Source: Akkermansia muciniphila (GTDB taxonomy: Bacteria; Verrucomicrobiota; Verrucomicrobiia; Limisphaerales; UBA1100). From it: 43,102 nucleotides of DNA. The notes beneath the pieces were generated by a model. The model made no database searches. It had not been told where the DNA came from and worked only from the letters and a program-made list of their open reading frames with translations. Positions 27,258 to 39,600 of this stretch are shown in pieces (positions within the stretch are counted from its first letter, which is position 1; each line of letters opens with the position of its first letter). The stretch covers positions 1 to 43,102 of the forward strand of contig CAMDOH010000018.1 of the NCBI GenBank assembly GCA_945903605.1, in the 5' to 3' direction. The translations under genes and the position numbers were made by a program.

Positions 27258-29735
27258 ATGAGAACGCGCTTGTCACGTCTGCCCCATTTCACCATCCACT
27301 CCATTATCGCGCTGACTTTTTTGTGTGGCCTCCTGGCGCTTGCGCGGGAACCCGTGGCGACGCCCGCCAGTCAAATCACCGTGCCGCCCGCCTTCAAAGT
27401 GGAATTGCTCCGGTCGGCTGCAACGAATGAAGGCTCGTGGATCAGCATGAGCTTCGATGAGAAAGGGCGGCTGTATTTGGGGCGCGACGATGCGGGCATT
27501 GCGCGGCTGACTTTCGGCAAAGCTGGCATCACGCACGAGCGGGTGGATGACACGCTGCGCCATTGTCGCGGCATTCTGTTCGCACACGGCGCGCTGTACG
27601 TGAACGCGACGGACTCGAAGGGATTCTATCGCCTGCGTGACACCGACGGCGACGACAAGTTTGATGAGGTGAAACTCCTGAAGGCATTTGATTATCGCAG
27701 CCGGTACGGCCACGGGCAAAACCAGATCGTGCTGGGGCCGGACAAGGCGATTTATCTGGTCATCGGCAACGACGTTTCATTTCCCGAGGGCTTCGATCCC
27801 AACTCGCCCTATCGCCATCCGCAGAATGACCATCTGCTCATCGAGCCGCGCGATGCCGATCAGGACAACCGCGTGGGTACCATTGTGCGCACCGATCCGG
27901 ATGGCAAACGATGGGAGATTCTCGCCGGCGGTTTTCGCAATCAAGTGGACATGGCCTTCAATGCCGAGGGCGAAATGTTCACTTGGGACGCCGATATGGA
28001 ATGGGACGTGGGTCTGCCGTGGTATCGCCCCACGCGGCTCAATCACATCCTCTCCGCCGGCGAATATGGCTGGCGCTGGGGCAGCGGCAAATGGCCCGCC
28101 TACTACGCCGACAGTCTGCCATCCAACATGGACACCGGGCTTGGCTCGCCCACGGGCATCCTGTTTGGCGCGCGCGGAAAATTCCCCGGGAAATATCGAC
28201 GCGGCATTTTCATGGGCGAATGGCAGAACGGCCGGATTCTTCTGGCGACGCTCGAACCCAAAGGTTCCAGTTACACCGCCAGCTACGAGGTGTTCGCCGA
28301 GGGCGCGCCCATGAATGTCTGCGACATGGAATTTGGCCCCGATGGAGCGCTCTATTTTATCACCGGCGGACGCGGCTCGCAGTCGGGTCTCTATCGAGTT
28401 TCATTCCAAGCCTCCATCATTCGTGAGCCGGCCAAGACCGCCGCGCAGTTGCAACACGAAGCCGACTGCGCCCGGTTTCGCGCCGTCCGTCGGTTGCTGG
28501 AAACGTTCCATGTGAAGACCGATCCGCGTGGCATCGATCTGGCATGGCCGCACCTCGAGAGCATCGATCCCTTTCTGCGCTACGCCGCGCGGCTGGCCAT
28601 CGAGCGGCAGGAGGTTTCGCTCTGGAAAAAGCGCGCACTTGCTGAACGTCGATCCACCGCGTCCATTCACGCGCTGCTCGCCCTTTCGCGTGTCGGCACA
28701 AAACAGGATCAACCCGAAATCATCGCTGCCCTGCACGCATTGCCGCTGGCTCGTCTCGACAAAGATCAACTGCTCGCCGCGTTGCGCGCTTACATGCTCT
28801 GCTTCATCCGGCTCGGTGCGCCCGACGGGAAACAAGCCGCCGCCATCGCCGAACGGCTCGCGTCGCATTATCCGCATGAGAACAGCGCCGTGACGATGGA
28901 GCTGGCAGAATTGCTCGTGTACCTCGCCGCTCCCGGCATCGTGGACAAGGCGCTGGCGCGGATGCAGACGGCCACTTCGCAGGAGGAGCAGATTCATCAC
29001 GCGCAAATCCTCTCGCGAATCAAAGCCGGTTGGTCACCCGCTGCGCGCCGGCAATTTCTGGAATGGTGCCTGAAAGCACGTGCCTTCAAAGGCGGCCATC
29101 TTCTGCCCGCCGCACTGAAAAATATCCGGACAGATTTCATCGCGCAACTGGGAGCCGGTGAGCGTGAGTCATTCGCCGCGATCCTCACGGAACTGGAACG
29201 CCCGCCTGTCGCGCCGGTCACCCCCGCTGCGCCCTTTCAAAAACAATGGGCGCTGGCCGACTTTGAAAAAGAACTTGGCCACCCCTTGGCCGGACGTTCC
29301 TTTCAATCGGGCAAAGCGGCCTTCGCCGCGGCTGCGTGTGTCACCTGTCATCGCGTCGGCGATGAAGGTGGGGCCGTCGGCCCCGATCTCAGCGCCGTCG
29401 GAAAACGATTTGATCTGCGCCTCCTTCTGGAATCCATTCTGGAACCCTCCAAAGTGCTGGATCCCAAATACCGGCAGACCACCTTTTTGCTCGCCGATGG
29501 AAACGACGTGTCCGGGCGCACCGTCGGCGTGAGCGGCAACAATCTTGTGGTGGAAACCAATCCCATCACGCAAGCGCAAGTCACCATCGCGCGCGGCGCC
29601 ATCAAGCTGTCGCGCGTCTCGGAAGTCTCGCCGATGCCCTCGGGCTTGGCGGATTCGTTGGCCAAGGAACAACTGCTCGACCTGCTGGCCTATCTGCGCG
29701 CCGGCGGCAATCCCCGCGACCCCGCGTTCCAGTAG
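27258..29735 (+). CDS. PVC-type heme-binding beta-propeller dehydrogenase-like protein (C-terminal CxxCH domain)
   Basis: VELLRSAATNEGSWISMSFDEKGRLYLGRDD; LIEPRDADQDNRVGTIVRTDPDGKRWEILAGGFRNQVDMAFNAEGEMFTWDADMEWDVGLPWYRPTRLNHI; C-terminal CVTCHRVGDEGGAVGPDLSAVGKRFDLRLLLESILEPSKVLDPKYRQT. Confidence 0.88.
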   Translation: MRTRLSRLPHFTIHSIIALTFLCGLLALAREPVATPASQITVPPAFKVELLRSAATNEGSWISMSFDEKGRLYLGRDDAGIARLTFGKAGITHERVDDTLRHCRGILFAHGALYVNATDSKGFYRLRDTDGDDKFDEVKLLKAFDYRSRYGHGQNQIVLGPDKAIYLVIGNDVSFPEGFDPNSPYRHPQNDHLLIEPRDADQDNRVGTIVRTDPDGKRWEILAGGFRNQVDMAFNAEGEMFTWDADMEWDVGLPWYRPTRLNHILSAGEYGWRWGSGKWPAYYADSLPSNMDTGLGSPTGILFGARGKFPGKYRRGIFMGEWQNGRILLATLEPKGSSYTASYEVFAEGAPMNVCDMEFGPDGALYFITGGRGSQSGLYRVSFQASIIREPAKTAAQLQHEADCARFRAVRRLLETFHVKTDPRGIDLAWPHLESIDPFLRYAARLAIERQEVSLWKKRALAERRSTASIHALLALSRVGTKQDQPEIIAALHALPLARLDKDQLLAALRAYMLCFIRLGAPDGKQAAAIAERLASHYPHENSAVTMELAELLVYLAAPGIVDKALARMQTATSQEEQIHHAQILSRIKAGWSPAARRQFLEWCLKARAFKGGHLLPAALKNIRTDFIAQLGAGERESFAAILTELERPPVAPVTPAAPFQKQWALADFEKELGHPLAGRSFQSGKAAFAAAACVTCHRVGDEGGAVGPDLSAVGKRFDLRLLLESILEPSKVLDPKYRQTTFLLADGNDVSGRTVGVSGNNLVVETNPITQAQVTIARGAIKLSRVSEVSPMPSGLADSLAKEQLLDLLAYLRAGGNPRDPAFQ

Positions 29736-29800
29736 TCGGGCGAAGATTCGCGTTGCATTTCAAACGTCGATGCACGGAAACTTCCGGAGCACCAGTGATC

Positions 29801-32800
29801 ATGAAAAACTTGTCCCGATGGATTCTGCTTTGCGCATGCGCGGCGATTTTGCCGGCAAGCGGAGCCATCGCGCCTGCGGATCTGGAATTCTTTGAGAAAC
29901 AGATTCGACCCATCCTCGCTGAGAATTGTCTTGAGTGTCATTCGGGGCAAAAACCCAAAGGGGGACTGCGTTTGGATTCGCGTCCGAGCTGGCAACGCGG
30001 CGGTGAATCCGGCCCAGTGATTGTGGTCGGCAATCCGGAGGCGAGTCGGCTCATCCGCGCCATTCGTCACTCAGATCAGAAATTGCAGATGCCGCCCAAA
30101 CGCAAGTTGCCAGAAGCGGAGATTGCGCGGTTGGTGGAATGGATTCGGCGCGGTGCACCCGATCCGCGCGAGGCCCCCGCAGTAGCGATCGCAAGCGGGT
30201 TCAATCTCGAAGAACGGCGCAAGCACTGGGCGTTTCAGCCCGTCCAAAATCCTGCTCCACCAATCGTGAAAGAATCGCGCTGGGCGGGTCATCCTGTAGA
30301 CCGGTTTATTCGCGCGCGACAAATAGAAAAGGGAATGTCGCCTGCCGCGCCCGCCGACAAGCACACGCTTATCCGTCGCGTCAGTTTCACCATCACGGGG
30401 CTTCCGCCAACACCCGCAGAGGTGGATGCCTTCATCACGGACAATTCACCGGACGCCTATCTCAAATTGGTAAATCGATTGCTGGGTTCATCGCAATTCG
30501 GTGAGCGTTGGGCGCGTCATTGGATGGATCTCGTCCGGTATGCTGAGACGCACGGGAGTGAGGGTGATCCGGAAATCCCGCGTGCGTGGCTTTATCGCGA
30601 CTATCTCATCCGCGCCTTCAACGCGGATTTGCCTTACGATCAACTCGTGCGCGAGCACATCGCCGGCGACTTGCTTCCGCGTCCGCGATTGAACGCGGAC
30701 GAACAATTGAACGAATCCATTCTCGGCACAGCGCACCTGCGTTTTGTGGAACACGGATATCAGCCGGTGGATTCCACGGAGGATCAGGTCAACGCGGTTG
30801 AGAATCAGATCGACGTGTTCGGAAAAACTTTTCAGGGACTCACCATTGCCTGCGCCCGCTGTCACGATCACAAATTCGATGCGATCACTCAGCGCGACTA
30901 TTATGCGTTGTACGGCATCTTCGCCAGCAGCCGGCCCGGACAAGTGACGGTCGATTCACCCGAACGACTCAACCGGTACCGAGATGAACTGTTGCGATTG
31001 AAAGCGAGCATCAAAGCGCAGTTGGCAAAGGATTGGATGCGTGCGGCTGACGCCATCCCCGCGCTTTTGCGCACGCCTAAAAACATTGCGGTCGACCCAT
31101 TGGCTCGTCGTGTGGCGCAGATAGTGGTCGAGCTGGAGCAGATCGAAAAACCCGCACGCGAAAAAATCTTGCGGGATGCGGGCAAACAAATACCCGGCCC
31201 ATTGCCGCCCGCGCCGTTCGCTCGCTGGAATTTTGAAGGTAACGGACGCGATCAATTTGGCGCGCTCAACGCCGAGCTGAAAGGAGACGCCAAAATTGTC
31301 AGCGGCCGGCTCGTGCTGAATGGAACCGCTTCGGCACGCACTCCGGCTTTAACCCGCGAACTGCGCGCGAAAACGTTGGAGGTCTGGCTCGTGTTGCCCA
31401 CCTTGGCGCAGCGCAGTGGCGGGGCAATCACGGTGGAGAGCGGCAATGGCGCTGTGTTCGACTCGATTGTTTTCGCTGAACGAGAAAAGAACAAATGGAT
31501 TGCGGGGAGCGACCTGTTTCGTCGCACGCGCGATTTCGATGGGGTCGAAGAAACCAGTCGGCCCGGTGAATTATTGCACATGGCCGCTGTGTATGAAGCG
31601 GACGGATCGATCGCGCTTTATCGCAATGGAGTGCTGTACGGGAAGCCCTACATCGTGACGCCGGCCCAGACTTTTGCCGCCGGCAACACGCATGTGATGT
31701 TTGGGCTTCGACACACAGGCAGCGGCGGATATCTGCGTGCGGAGATCGAGGAGGCACGATTGTATGACCGCCCGTTGACGGCCGCTGAAATAGCCACTTC
31801 GAATCAGTTGGGTGTGGGCTTGGTCACGGCTGCTGATCTGGCAAAACAATTGACTGTCGAACAACGCGAGCGGCATGCCGGGTTGCAGAGTGAACTTGAA
31901 AAGCTGCGTGCCAGACTGGCAGCAGAAGCAAGCGGGGATTCCAGTAATTGGCAGAAGGAAATTCGCGCAGCGCATGCCGACCGCGCGCATCCGCTTCACG
32001 CTTGGGCTTGGCTGAATCCCCAGCCGGACACGATGGAGAAGGGCTGGCGCGGAATATCGGATTATTGGCAAACGGAATTGGCGCGGCGCCAATCGCACAA
32101 TCGGGATAGCGGGCGGACGGAATGGGATGTGGCTGGTCAAAGTTTCTCGAACTGGTTTGCGTCCGGAAATGGGATCACCCGCGCAGCGCCGGGCGAGTTT
32201 GCGATTGAGGTGACAGGCGACCGTGTCCTGAACGGGATTCTTCCCGCCGGAGTTTACAGCCACTTGCTTTCGCAGAAACACAGCGGAGTGCTTTTGTCGC
32301 CGAGATTCAAACTCGAGGATTCCGTGAATGTTCGAATGCTGGGAAGTTTGGGCGGCGGCGTCCGGGTGATTGTTGACAATTATCCGTTGGGCGAAAACGG
32401 AACCTATCCGAAGCACCGGCCCAACAGTGACCAACTCTCTTGGACGCGGTTTGACACGACCTATCGCAAAGGTTCATGGGCCTACATCGAATTCAGCACG
32501 AACGATGACAACACGCACCCGGCACGTTCGAGCGCATCCGGACAGAATGCGGCGCGGTCTTCGTTTGGAGCGGCACAAGTTGCGTTCGGCGCAGTGCCGC
32601 TCGAAGAGATCGTCCCCATATTGGCTTTGCTCGAATCGGCACCGCCGAAAGATGCCGCCGCACTCGCGCAGCAGATTGCGGCGACGCTGAAAAACGCAGT
32701 CGCAGCTTGGCGCGATAATCGCCTCACCGAGGCTCAGCGGAGTTTCCTAGATGCATTTGTCCGAAAAGGATTGTTGCCGGTCACTCTCGCGGAGTTGCCC

Positions 32801-33829
32801 GCTGTTGCGCCGCTCGTGGCTGAATTTCGTCGCGTCGAGGAATCGCTCCCGGCTCCTCGTCGGGCACCGGGAATGATGGAGGCGCGCGGGTTTGATCAAC
32901 CGCTGATGGTCCGGGGAAATCACGCGATGCAGACGGCCGCTGTGCCGCGTCGATATCTGGAGGCGCTCGGATCTTCACCATGCGCCTCGCTGCAGAGTGG
33001 GCGCCTGGAATTATCGGCAGCGATCACGCGCGTGGATAATCCGCTCACGGCCCGCGTGATGGTCAACCGTGTCTGGCAACATCTCTTCGGGCGCGGGATT
33101 GTTCTCACCGTGGACAATTTTGGGAGACTCGGTGAACTGCCAACTCATCCCGAATTACTGGATCATCTCGCCACACAATTTGTCGCGGAAGGATGGTCGA
33201 TCAAGAAACTCATCCGCACGCTCGTCATGTCGCAGACGTATCAATTGGCCAGCGAGCCACCGCCGCGCACTCGTGAATTAGATCCCACCAATGAACTGCT
33301 CACTCACGCGCGCGTCCGGCGGCTCGAAGCAGAGGCGATCCGCGATTCGATGCTGGCTGTTTCTGGTAAACTGGATTGGGCGCAATTTGGTCCACCAGCG
33401 GGTGGGAACTCCGTGCCGCGCCGCAGCATTTATCTTTCAGTGCGCCGGACAAGTCTGAATCCGTTCCTGGAAATCTTTGACGCACCGAAGCCGTTCACCA
33501 CACTCGGTCGCCGCGACACAACGAATGTTCCTGCGCAGTCGCTGTCGTTGTTGAACGATCCGTTTGTCATCGGCCTTTCAAAAGATTGGGCCGCAAAGCT
33601 GATGAGCACGGCGCCGAACGCCAACTCGCCCAATCGTGTGAAGGACATGTTCGCTGCCGCCTTCGCGCGTCCGCCTTCGCCCGATGAACTGGCCAAATCC
33701 GCCGCGTTTCTTGTGGCGTTGGCGCGTGAAGCGAATCTGCCTGTTGAACAAATTGCCACGAGCGAGGGCGTGTGGCAGGACTTCGCACAATCGTTGTTCA
33801 ACCTGAAGGAATTCATGTATGTGCGCTGA
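29801..33829 (+). CDS. PSCyt1-DUF1549-LamG-like-DUF1553 (PSD1) protein, 1342 aa
   Basis: [43 protein letters not shown]; LamG/ConA-like [23 protein letters not shown]...[22 protein letters not shown]...[49 protein letters not shown]. Start set at internal Met 29801. Confidence 0.93.
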   Translation: MKNLSRWILLCACAAILPASGAIAPADLEFFEKQIRPILAENCLECHSGQKPKGGLRLDSRPSWQRGGESGPVIVVGNPEASRLIRAIRHSDQKLQMPPKRKLPEAEIARLVEWIRRGAPDPREAPAVAIASGFNLEERRKHWAFQPVQNPAPPIVKESRWAGHPVDRFIRARQIEKGMSPAAPADKHTLIRRVSFTITGLPPTPAEVDAFITDNSPDAYLKLVNRLLGSSQFGERWARHWMDLVRYAETHGSEGDPEIPRAWLYRDYLIRAFNADLPYDQLVREHIAGDLLPRPRLNADEQLNESILGTAHLRFVEHGYQPVDSTEDQVNAVENQIDVFGKTFQGLTIACARCHDHKFDAITQRDYYALYGIFASSRPGQVTVDSPERLNRYRDELLRLKASIKAQLAKDWMRAADAIPALLRTPKNIAVDPLARRVAQIVVELEQIEKPAREKILRDAGKQIPGPLPPAPFARWNFEGNGRDQFGALNAELKGDAKIVSGRLVLNGTASARTPALTRELRAKTLEVWLVLPTLAQRSGGAITVESGNGAVFDSIVFAEREKNKWIAGSDLFRRTRDFDGVEETSRPGELLHMAAVYEADGSIALYRNGVLYGKPYIVTPAQTFAAGNTHVMFGLRHTGSGGYLRAEIEEARLYDRPLTAAEIATSNQLGVGLVTAADLAKQLTVEQRERHAGLQSELEKLRARLAAEASGDSSNWQKEIRAAHADRAHPLHAWAWLNPQPDTMEKGWRGISDYWQTELARRQSHNRDSGRTEWDVAGQSFSNWFASGNGITRAAPGEFAIEVTGDRVLNGILPAGVYSHLLSQKHSGVLLSPRFKLEDSVNVRMLGSLGGGVRVIVDNYPLGENGTYPKHRPNSDQLSWTRFDTTYRKGSWAYIEFSTNDDNTHPARSSASGQNAARSSFGAAQVAFGAVPLEEIVPILALLESAPPKDAAALAQQIAATLKNAVAAWRDNRLTEAQRSFLDAFVRKGLLPVTLAELPAVAPLVAEFRRVEESLPAPRRAPGMMEARGFDQPLMVRGNHAMQTAAVPRRYLEALGSSPCASLQSGRLELSAAITRVDNPLTARVMVNRVWQHLFGRGIVLTVDNFGRLGELPTHPELLDHLATQFVAEGWSIKKLIRTLVMSQTYQLASEPPPRTRELDPTNELLTHARVRRLEAEAIRDSMLAVSGKLDWAQFGPPAGGNSVPRRSIYLSVRRTSLNPFLEIFDAPKPFTTLGRRDTTNVPAQSLSLLNDPFVIGLSKDWAAKLMSTAPNANSPNRVKDMFAAAFARPPSPDELAKSAAFLVALAREANLPVEQIATSEGVWQDFAQSLFNLKEFMYVR

Positions 33830-35252
33830 GTGGAATGGCCAGCTATCGCGGCGCGAACTGTTGCGACGTTCCTCTCTGGGCTTTGGGTCGCTCGCCTTGG
33901 CGGGTCTTGTTAGTGAAAGTGCGAGTGGCGCCATGACGCCGGAGGTTGCAACGCGCCCGCCCCATTTCAAGCCGCGCGCCAAGCACGTCATCTTTTGTTA
34001 CATGAGCGGAGGGGTGTCGCATGTGGACTCATTTGATCCCAAGCCCGCCCTCAACAAGCGTCACGGCCAGCCGATGCCTGTGCCGGTGAAGCCGACCATG
34101 TTCAACAACAACGGCAACATCATGGCCAGCCCGTGGGAGGCGCGTCCGCGTGGCCAAAGCGGTGTGATGATGACAGAACTTTTTCCGCACATCGCCGCGT
34201 GTTCAGACGACCTAGCTGTGATTCGCTCCATGACGAGCAAGGTGAATGAGCACGCTCAGGGAAATTATTTTTTCCACACGGGGTTTCCGTTCATGGGCCA
34301 TCCGAGCGCGGGTGCATGGACGAGTTACGGGTTGGGGACGGAGAATCGCGATTTGCCGGGTTTCATGGTGTTGCAAAGCGGCGGAGCGGCGGCGCCGCAC
34401 GGAGGAGTCGGACTTTTCAGCAGCGGTTATTTGCCGGCTCAACATCAAGCCTCCCTCATCAAAGCCGATAGTGATCCTGCGTTGCCCAATCTGAAACAAC
34501 GAGCGACCGATGTGGTGCAACGGCAACGGCTCGATTTCCTGCGCTCGTTGGACGAGCCGTTCGCGCAGTCATCGGGCGAGCCATCGATTGATGCAGCCAT
34601 CCGCAATTATGAGACGGCCTACAGGATGCAATCGGCAGTGCCCGAATTGTGCGACCTACGCGGAGAAAGCGAAGCCACCAAGAAGCTTTACGGACTCGAC
34701 TCACCCTTTGCGACGACGGTCGCCTACGGGAAGCAATGCCTCGTTGCGCGTCGACTCATCGAACGGGGCGTGCGATTTGTCGAGTTGAGCTGTCTGCCGC
34801 AGACCATTGGTGCTGGCCAGGCGGCGAACCCGTGGGATCAACACGGCGACCTCAAGAAAGGTCACGGAGAGATGGCGCATCAAGTCGATCAGCCCATAGC
34901 TGGCTTGTTGAAGGATCTGAAATCACGCGGGCTGTTGGAGGAAACACTTGTGATCTTCTCCGGAGAGTTTGGTCGCACGCCCTTTTCACAAGGTGTGAAT
35001 GGGCGCGACCACAATCCATTTGGATTCAGCCTGTGGCTGGCTGGTGGTGGGGCGAAAGGCGGAACCGTACACGGCGCAACGGATGAACTGGGATATTACG
35101 CAATCGAGAATCTGTGCAGCGTGTACGATTTGTGGGCCACCGTTCTTCACCTGCTCGGGATAGACCACGAACGATTGACGTATCGATTTGGCGGGCGCGA
35201 TTTCCGGTTAAGCGACGTCCACGGACAAATCATCCAACCCGTACTGGCCTGA
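33819..35252 (+). CDS. DUF1501 family protein, Tat signal
   Basis: [93 protein letters not shown]. Overlaps the PSD1 stop by 11 nt. Confidence 0.92.
   Translation: MCAEWNGQLSRRELLRRSSLGFGSLALAGLVSESASGAMTPEVATRPPHFKPRAKHVIFCYMSGGVSHVDSFDPKPALNKRHGQPMPVPVKPTMFNNNGNIMASPWEARPRGQSGVMMTELFPHIAACSDDLAVIRSMTSKVNEHAQGNYFFHTGFPFMGHPSAGAWTSYGLGTENRDLPGFMVLQSGGAAAPHGGVGLFSSGYLPAQHQASLIKADSDPALPNLKQRATDVVQRQRLDFLRSLDEPFAQSSGEPSIDAAIRNYETAYRMQSAVPELCDLRGESEATKKLYGLDSPFATTVAYGKQCLVARRLIERGVRFVELSCLPQTIGAGQAANPWDQHGDLKKGHGEMAHQVDQPIAGLLKDLKSRGLLEETLVIFSGEFGRTPFSQGVNGRDHNPFGFSLWLAGGGAKGGTVHGATDELGYYAIENLCSVYDLWATVLHLLGIDHERLTYRFGGRDFRLSDVHGQIIQPVLA
34908..34993 (+). repeat. 86-nt inverted repeat, left arm (within DUF1501)
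   Basis: 84/86 identical to the reverse complement of 35527-35612. Confidence 0.9.
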
Positions 35253-35267
35253 ATAGCCCGCCAGATT

Positions 35268-36689
35268 TCACGCGAGAATTTCCTTCACAATCTCACCGTG
35301 CACGTCGGTCAGGCGCATGTCGCGACCACCGAATCGAAACGTGAGTTTCGTGTGATCGAATCCCAGCAGATGCAGCATCGTGGCGTGCAGGTCGTGCATG
35401 ACGACTCGGTTCTCGACCACTTTGTAGCCGTATTCGTCGGTCGCTCCGTGGATCGTCCCGCCGCGAATGCCGCCGCCCGCGAGCCAGATGGAGAAGCCGT
35501 ACGGGTTGTGGTCGCGTCCATCTGATCCTTGTGAAAAGGGCGTACGACCAAACTCTCCGGAGAAGATCACGAGTGTTTCCTCCAACAGCCCGCGTGATTT
35601 CAGATCCTTCAAAAGTGCGGCAATCGGTTGATCCACCGCGCGGGCATTGTCTTCGTGACCCTTCTTCAATCCGGAGTGTTGATCCCAACGGTCATGTCCC
35701 GGATTCGGGCAGGTCAGCTCGATGAAGCGCACGCCGCGCTCCACCAACCGCCGTGCGAGCAGGCATTGATGAGCAAACGTGCGCGTGTTTTTGAAGGTGT
35801 GCTCGAATCCATACGCTTTTTTAAGGGCGTCGCTTTCACCGCGCAAATCCATCAGACTGGGCACCGCCGTTTGCATCCGTGCCGCCAGTTCATGATTGGC
35901 GATGGCGCTTTCGATGGAATCCAATTTTCCGAACCGACCAATCACGCCGCGATCCAGCTCGCGCATCAAATTGAATTTTCGTTGCTGCAACTCGGGTTTC
36001 GATTCGGTGGGCGTGATGTTCGCCACGGCATGATCCGCCGGCTTGAACACGGATCCTTGATAATTTGCCGGCAGAAAACCGCTGTTGAAATTATCCAGCC
36101 CGCCGGGAGGAATGAGTCCTCCGTTGATCACCACAAACCCGGGGAGGTCGCGGCTCTCATTGCCCAGTCCGTATCCGACCCATGCGCCCATGCTCGGCCG
36201 ACCCTGCAGGCCGTTTCCCGTGTGCAGAAAATAATTTGCCGAAGTGTGCTCGGAAAAATTACTGCACATCGATCGGACCACGCACAAATCGTCCGCACAC
36301 TCGGCCACATTCGGGAAGAGCGCGCTGACGGGGATCCCGCTGCGGCCGTAGTTTTGGAATTGCCACGGAGAGCCGTACGACGCGCCGTTGTTGTTGAATT
36401 GCGTCGGCTCCATTTTCATCGGGAACGGCTTGCCGTGTTCACTCGTCAATCGCGGTTTGGGATCGAAGGTGTCCACCTGACTCGGCCCGCCATCCATGTA
36501 GAGGAAAATGATGTTGCGCGCTCGCGGTTTGAAATGGGGCTCGCGAGAAAGTGTCATCGTCGGGACAGCCGTCGAAGTTCCCGCCAACAACGAAAGCATC
36601 GCCAGCCCGCCGAATCCATTCGCCGAGCGAACGAGCATCTCGCGCCGAGTCAATGGCGCTGGCTGAAATCGGCCGCAGTGATCTCCCAT
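35268..36689 (-). CDS. DUF1501 family protein, Tat signal
   Basis: [96 protein letters not shown]. 4 nt after the PSD1 stop. Confidence 0.92.
   Translation of the reverse strand: MGDHCGRFQPAPLTRREMLVRSANGFGGLAMLSLLAGTSTAVPTMTLSREPHFKPRARNIIFLYMDGGPSQVDTFDPKPRLTSEHGKPFPMKMEPTQFNNNGASYGSPWQFQNYGRSGIPVSALFPNVAECADDLCVVRSMCSNFSEHTSANYFLHTGNGLQGRPSMGAWVGYGLGNESRDLPGFVVINGGLIPPGGLDNFNSGFLPANYQGSVFKPADHAVANITPTESKPELQQRKFNLMRELDRGVIGRFGKLDSIESAIANHELAARMQTAVPSLMDLRGESDALKKAYGFEHTFKNTRTFAHQCLLARRLVERGVRFIELTCPNPGHDRWDQHSGLKKGHEDNARAVDQPIAALLKDLKSRGLLEETLVIFSGEFGRTPFSQGSDGRDHNPYGFSIWLAGGGIRGGTIHGATDEYGYKVVENRVVMHDLHATMLHLLGFDHTKLTFRFGGRDMRLTDVHGEIVKEILA
35527..35612 (-). repeat. 86-nt inverted repeat, right arm (within convergent DUF1501)
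   Basis: 84/86 identical to the reverse complement of 34908-34993. Confidence 0.9.
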
Positions 36690-36693
36690 AATT

Positions 36694-39600
36694 TCAGTTG
36701 ATGAAAATGAACTCCTTCACATTGAACAGCACGTGGCAATAATCCGCCCAGATTCTCACATCGTCTGGCGCGCAACCGCGCTCTCTGGCCTGCTCATCCA
36801 GAAAACGCCGCGCTGAGGCCAATTCATTCCCGCTCGGTGATCGGCCGAATGCTGCTGCGTACAACTGAGTGATGCGATCGTTGGTATCGACGGCTTTTTG
36901 TGTCAGCGCGCGCTTCGCCCAAACTTCAGCTTGTTGAACAACAAACGGGTCGTTCATCAAGATCAACGCTTGCGCCGGCACATTCGAGATATTGCGCCGG
37001 CCGACGGTCGAGAAGGGGATCGGGGTGTCGAAGGCGAGCATCATCGGCGATAAAAAGTTGCGTCGCACGGCCGTGTAGAGACTGCGCCGGCCATCACCAT
37101 CGAGCGGCCCGCTTGCTGGGCGACCGCGGCCTTCCATGAACGCAGTCAGATGGATATCCACGGGGGCGCCGCCGATTTGCGGGTTCAACCGACCGGAGAC
37201 AGCCAGTATCGAGTCGCGAATGATTTCCCCTTCGAGCCGGCGCACGTTCGCTCGGTGCAACAACACATTTTGTGCATCGCGCAATTCAGCTCCGGCATCG
37301 GCTGGGTCGCTGCGCATCTGCCATGTGTTGGAGAGTAGGATTTCACGGATCAGATTTTTCAACGACCAGCCATGTACTTTTGTGAAGCGTGTGGCGAGAT
37401 GATCGAGTAATTCGGGATGCGACGGCTGCTCGCCCATCACTCCGAAATTGTCCACTGATGCCACGATGCCGCGACCCAACAGATGATGCCAAACTCGGTT
37501 GACGGCCACTCGCGAAGTGAACGGGTTTGTCCAATCCGACATCTGTCGGGCCAGGGCAAATCGTTCGCCACCCGTGTTGAGTTGTGGCTGTTGCAAGCCG
37601 CCAATGGCTTCCAGAAAGCGTCGCGGCACCACTGGGCCGGGTGTGCGCGAGGAACCGCGAATGAGCAGGAATTCATCCGCACCACTGCCCTCGAACATGG
37701 CTGGCGCCAACTGCGATTCGAGTCGGACGCCCGCGATGGTTTTGCCGGCATCGGCTGCAAAATCGCTCGCAAGTTTTCCGAAGGCGAGAGTGTTGGGCGC
37801 CTCAGCGGGGATCAGTTTTGATCGATGTCGGACGAGCCAGTCGGCGAGCGCCGCGTTGTCGGCCGACACAGTTCCTGCATCCAATTCGCGTAAGGTTGAA
37901 TCGAGGTGTTTCGCCAGTTCCACTTCGCTGGGTCTGCCTGCGGGTTTCAATGCGCCCGAGGCGGGAGCATTGGATTGAACAACGCAGGCGACGGACAAAT
38001 CGCCGTCGTCGCTGGGCGAGATTTCGACATGCAATCGGTGACCTTTGTAAGCCGTGAGATTGTGGCTGACCCAATGCCAGCCGTTGCCCGGTTTCCACGT
38101 GTTCATGACCGCACCATGCAACGGGCCTTGAACGATCAGATGTGAGTTGACGGCGGCATAAGCGCGTCCGCCGCCGCGAACGAGGTAGTGAACCCAACCA
38201 CCGGTCAAAATGAATTCCGGCGTGCGCAAAGTTCGTCCTTCGCGATTCCATTTTCCCAGCGCGCTTCCTTCCTGCTGACCGATGGACCGAATGCTTTTCC
38301 ACGATGGATCAAATTCCGCAGCGTCGAGTTGTGTGACGCCAGTCACTTCGTTTGTCTGTCCAAATCGCAATTGTCCTCGCTTGACGGGAATAAATGCCAC
38401 GCCGTCCTGCAACCATTGGCGATTCGGTGTGCGCCCATAATCCACGATGACCAGCGAATCCTTTGAAATCTCGGCGGCGCGAGGCGGAAACACGGTCGTG
38501 TCTTTGGCGCTTTCAATGAGAACAGCCGCCGCCAGTTTTGGAAGTTCTGTTCGTAAAGCAGTCGCGAGCGAACGGCGGAGTTCCGGTTCGGATTTGGCGC
38601 GGAGCAGCGCCAGAGTGGCCGCGGCCCGTTTGTGTTGCTCGGCAGTCTCAAAGCGCGTTTGGCGGTAACTGCCGGAAATCAGAAAGCCTGTGAGCGCGTA
38701 ATAATCCTTCTGCGAAATCGCATCAAACTTGTGATCGTGACAACGCGCGCAGGCGACGGTGAGACCGAGAAATGTTTTGGACATCACATCGAGCCGGTTG
38801 TCCAACCGGTCACATTCGTCGGCGCGGATATCGACTGGCGAATGCACTTCTTCGCCGAGAAACCAAAACCCCGTGCCGAGAATCGATTCATTGCCGCCGG
38901 TCACCGGATGCAATCGCGGTGTCGGCATCAAATCGCCAGCGATGTGTTCGGTGACAAATGCGTTGTAGGGCACGTCGGCGTTCAGTGCTCGAATCACGTA
39001 GTCTCGGTACTGCCACGCATTGGGAATGATCGGCTCGAACTCGTGGCCACGCGTTTCCGCGTATCGCACCAAGTCAAGCCAGTGCCGCGCCCAACGCTCG
39101 CCGAAATGGGGCGAGGCGAGCAGGCGATCGACAACCTTCGCAAAGGCATCGGGCGAAGTATCGGCTAGGAAAGCATCAATTTCATTGGGTGTGGGCGGCA
39201 GGCCGGTGATGTCCAAATTCGCACGGCGAATCAAGGTGCGCTTCTCAGCCGGTGGTGCGGGCTTGATTTGATTCTGCTCCAGCTTGGCGAGGATGAATGA
39301 GTCCAACGACGTTCGCGGCCAATCTTTCTGTTTCACTTGTGGCGGCGTTTGATCACGAACGGGCTGCCAAGACCAGTGGGCGGCCTTGCGTTTAGCGAGG
39401 TTGAATTCCGAAATCGTGGCGGCTTGCGCAGGCCCTTCCTTCGGCCACGGCGCGCCAAGTCGAATCCACTCCGTGAGCGTGGCCACTTCGGTCGCGGCCA
39501 ATCTGGCCTTGGGCGGCATTTGCAGATTCACGTCATCGTACCCAACAGCCCGAATGAGCCGACTGGTTTCAGGTTTCCCCGCGATCATCGCAGGCCCGCT

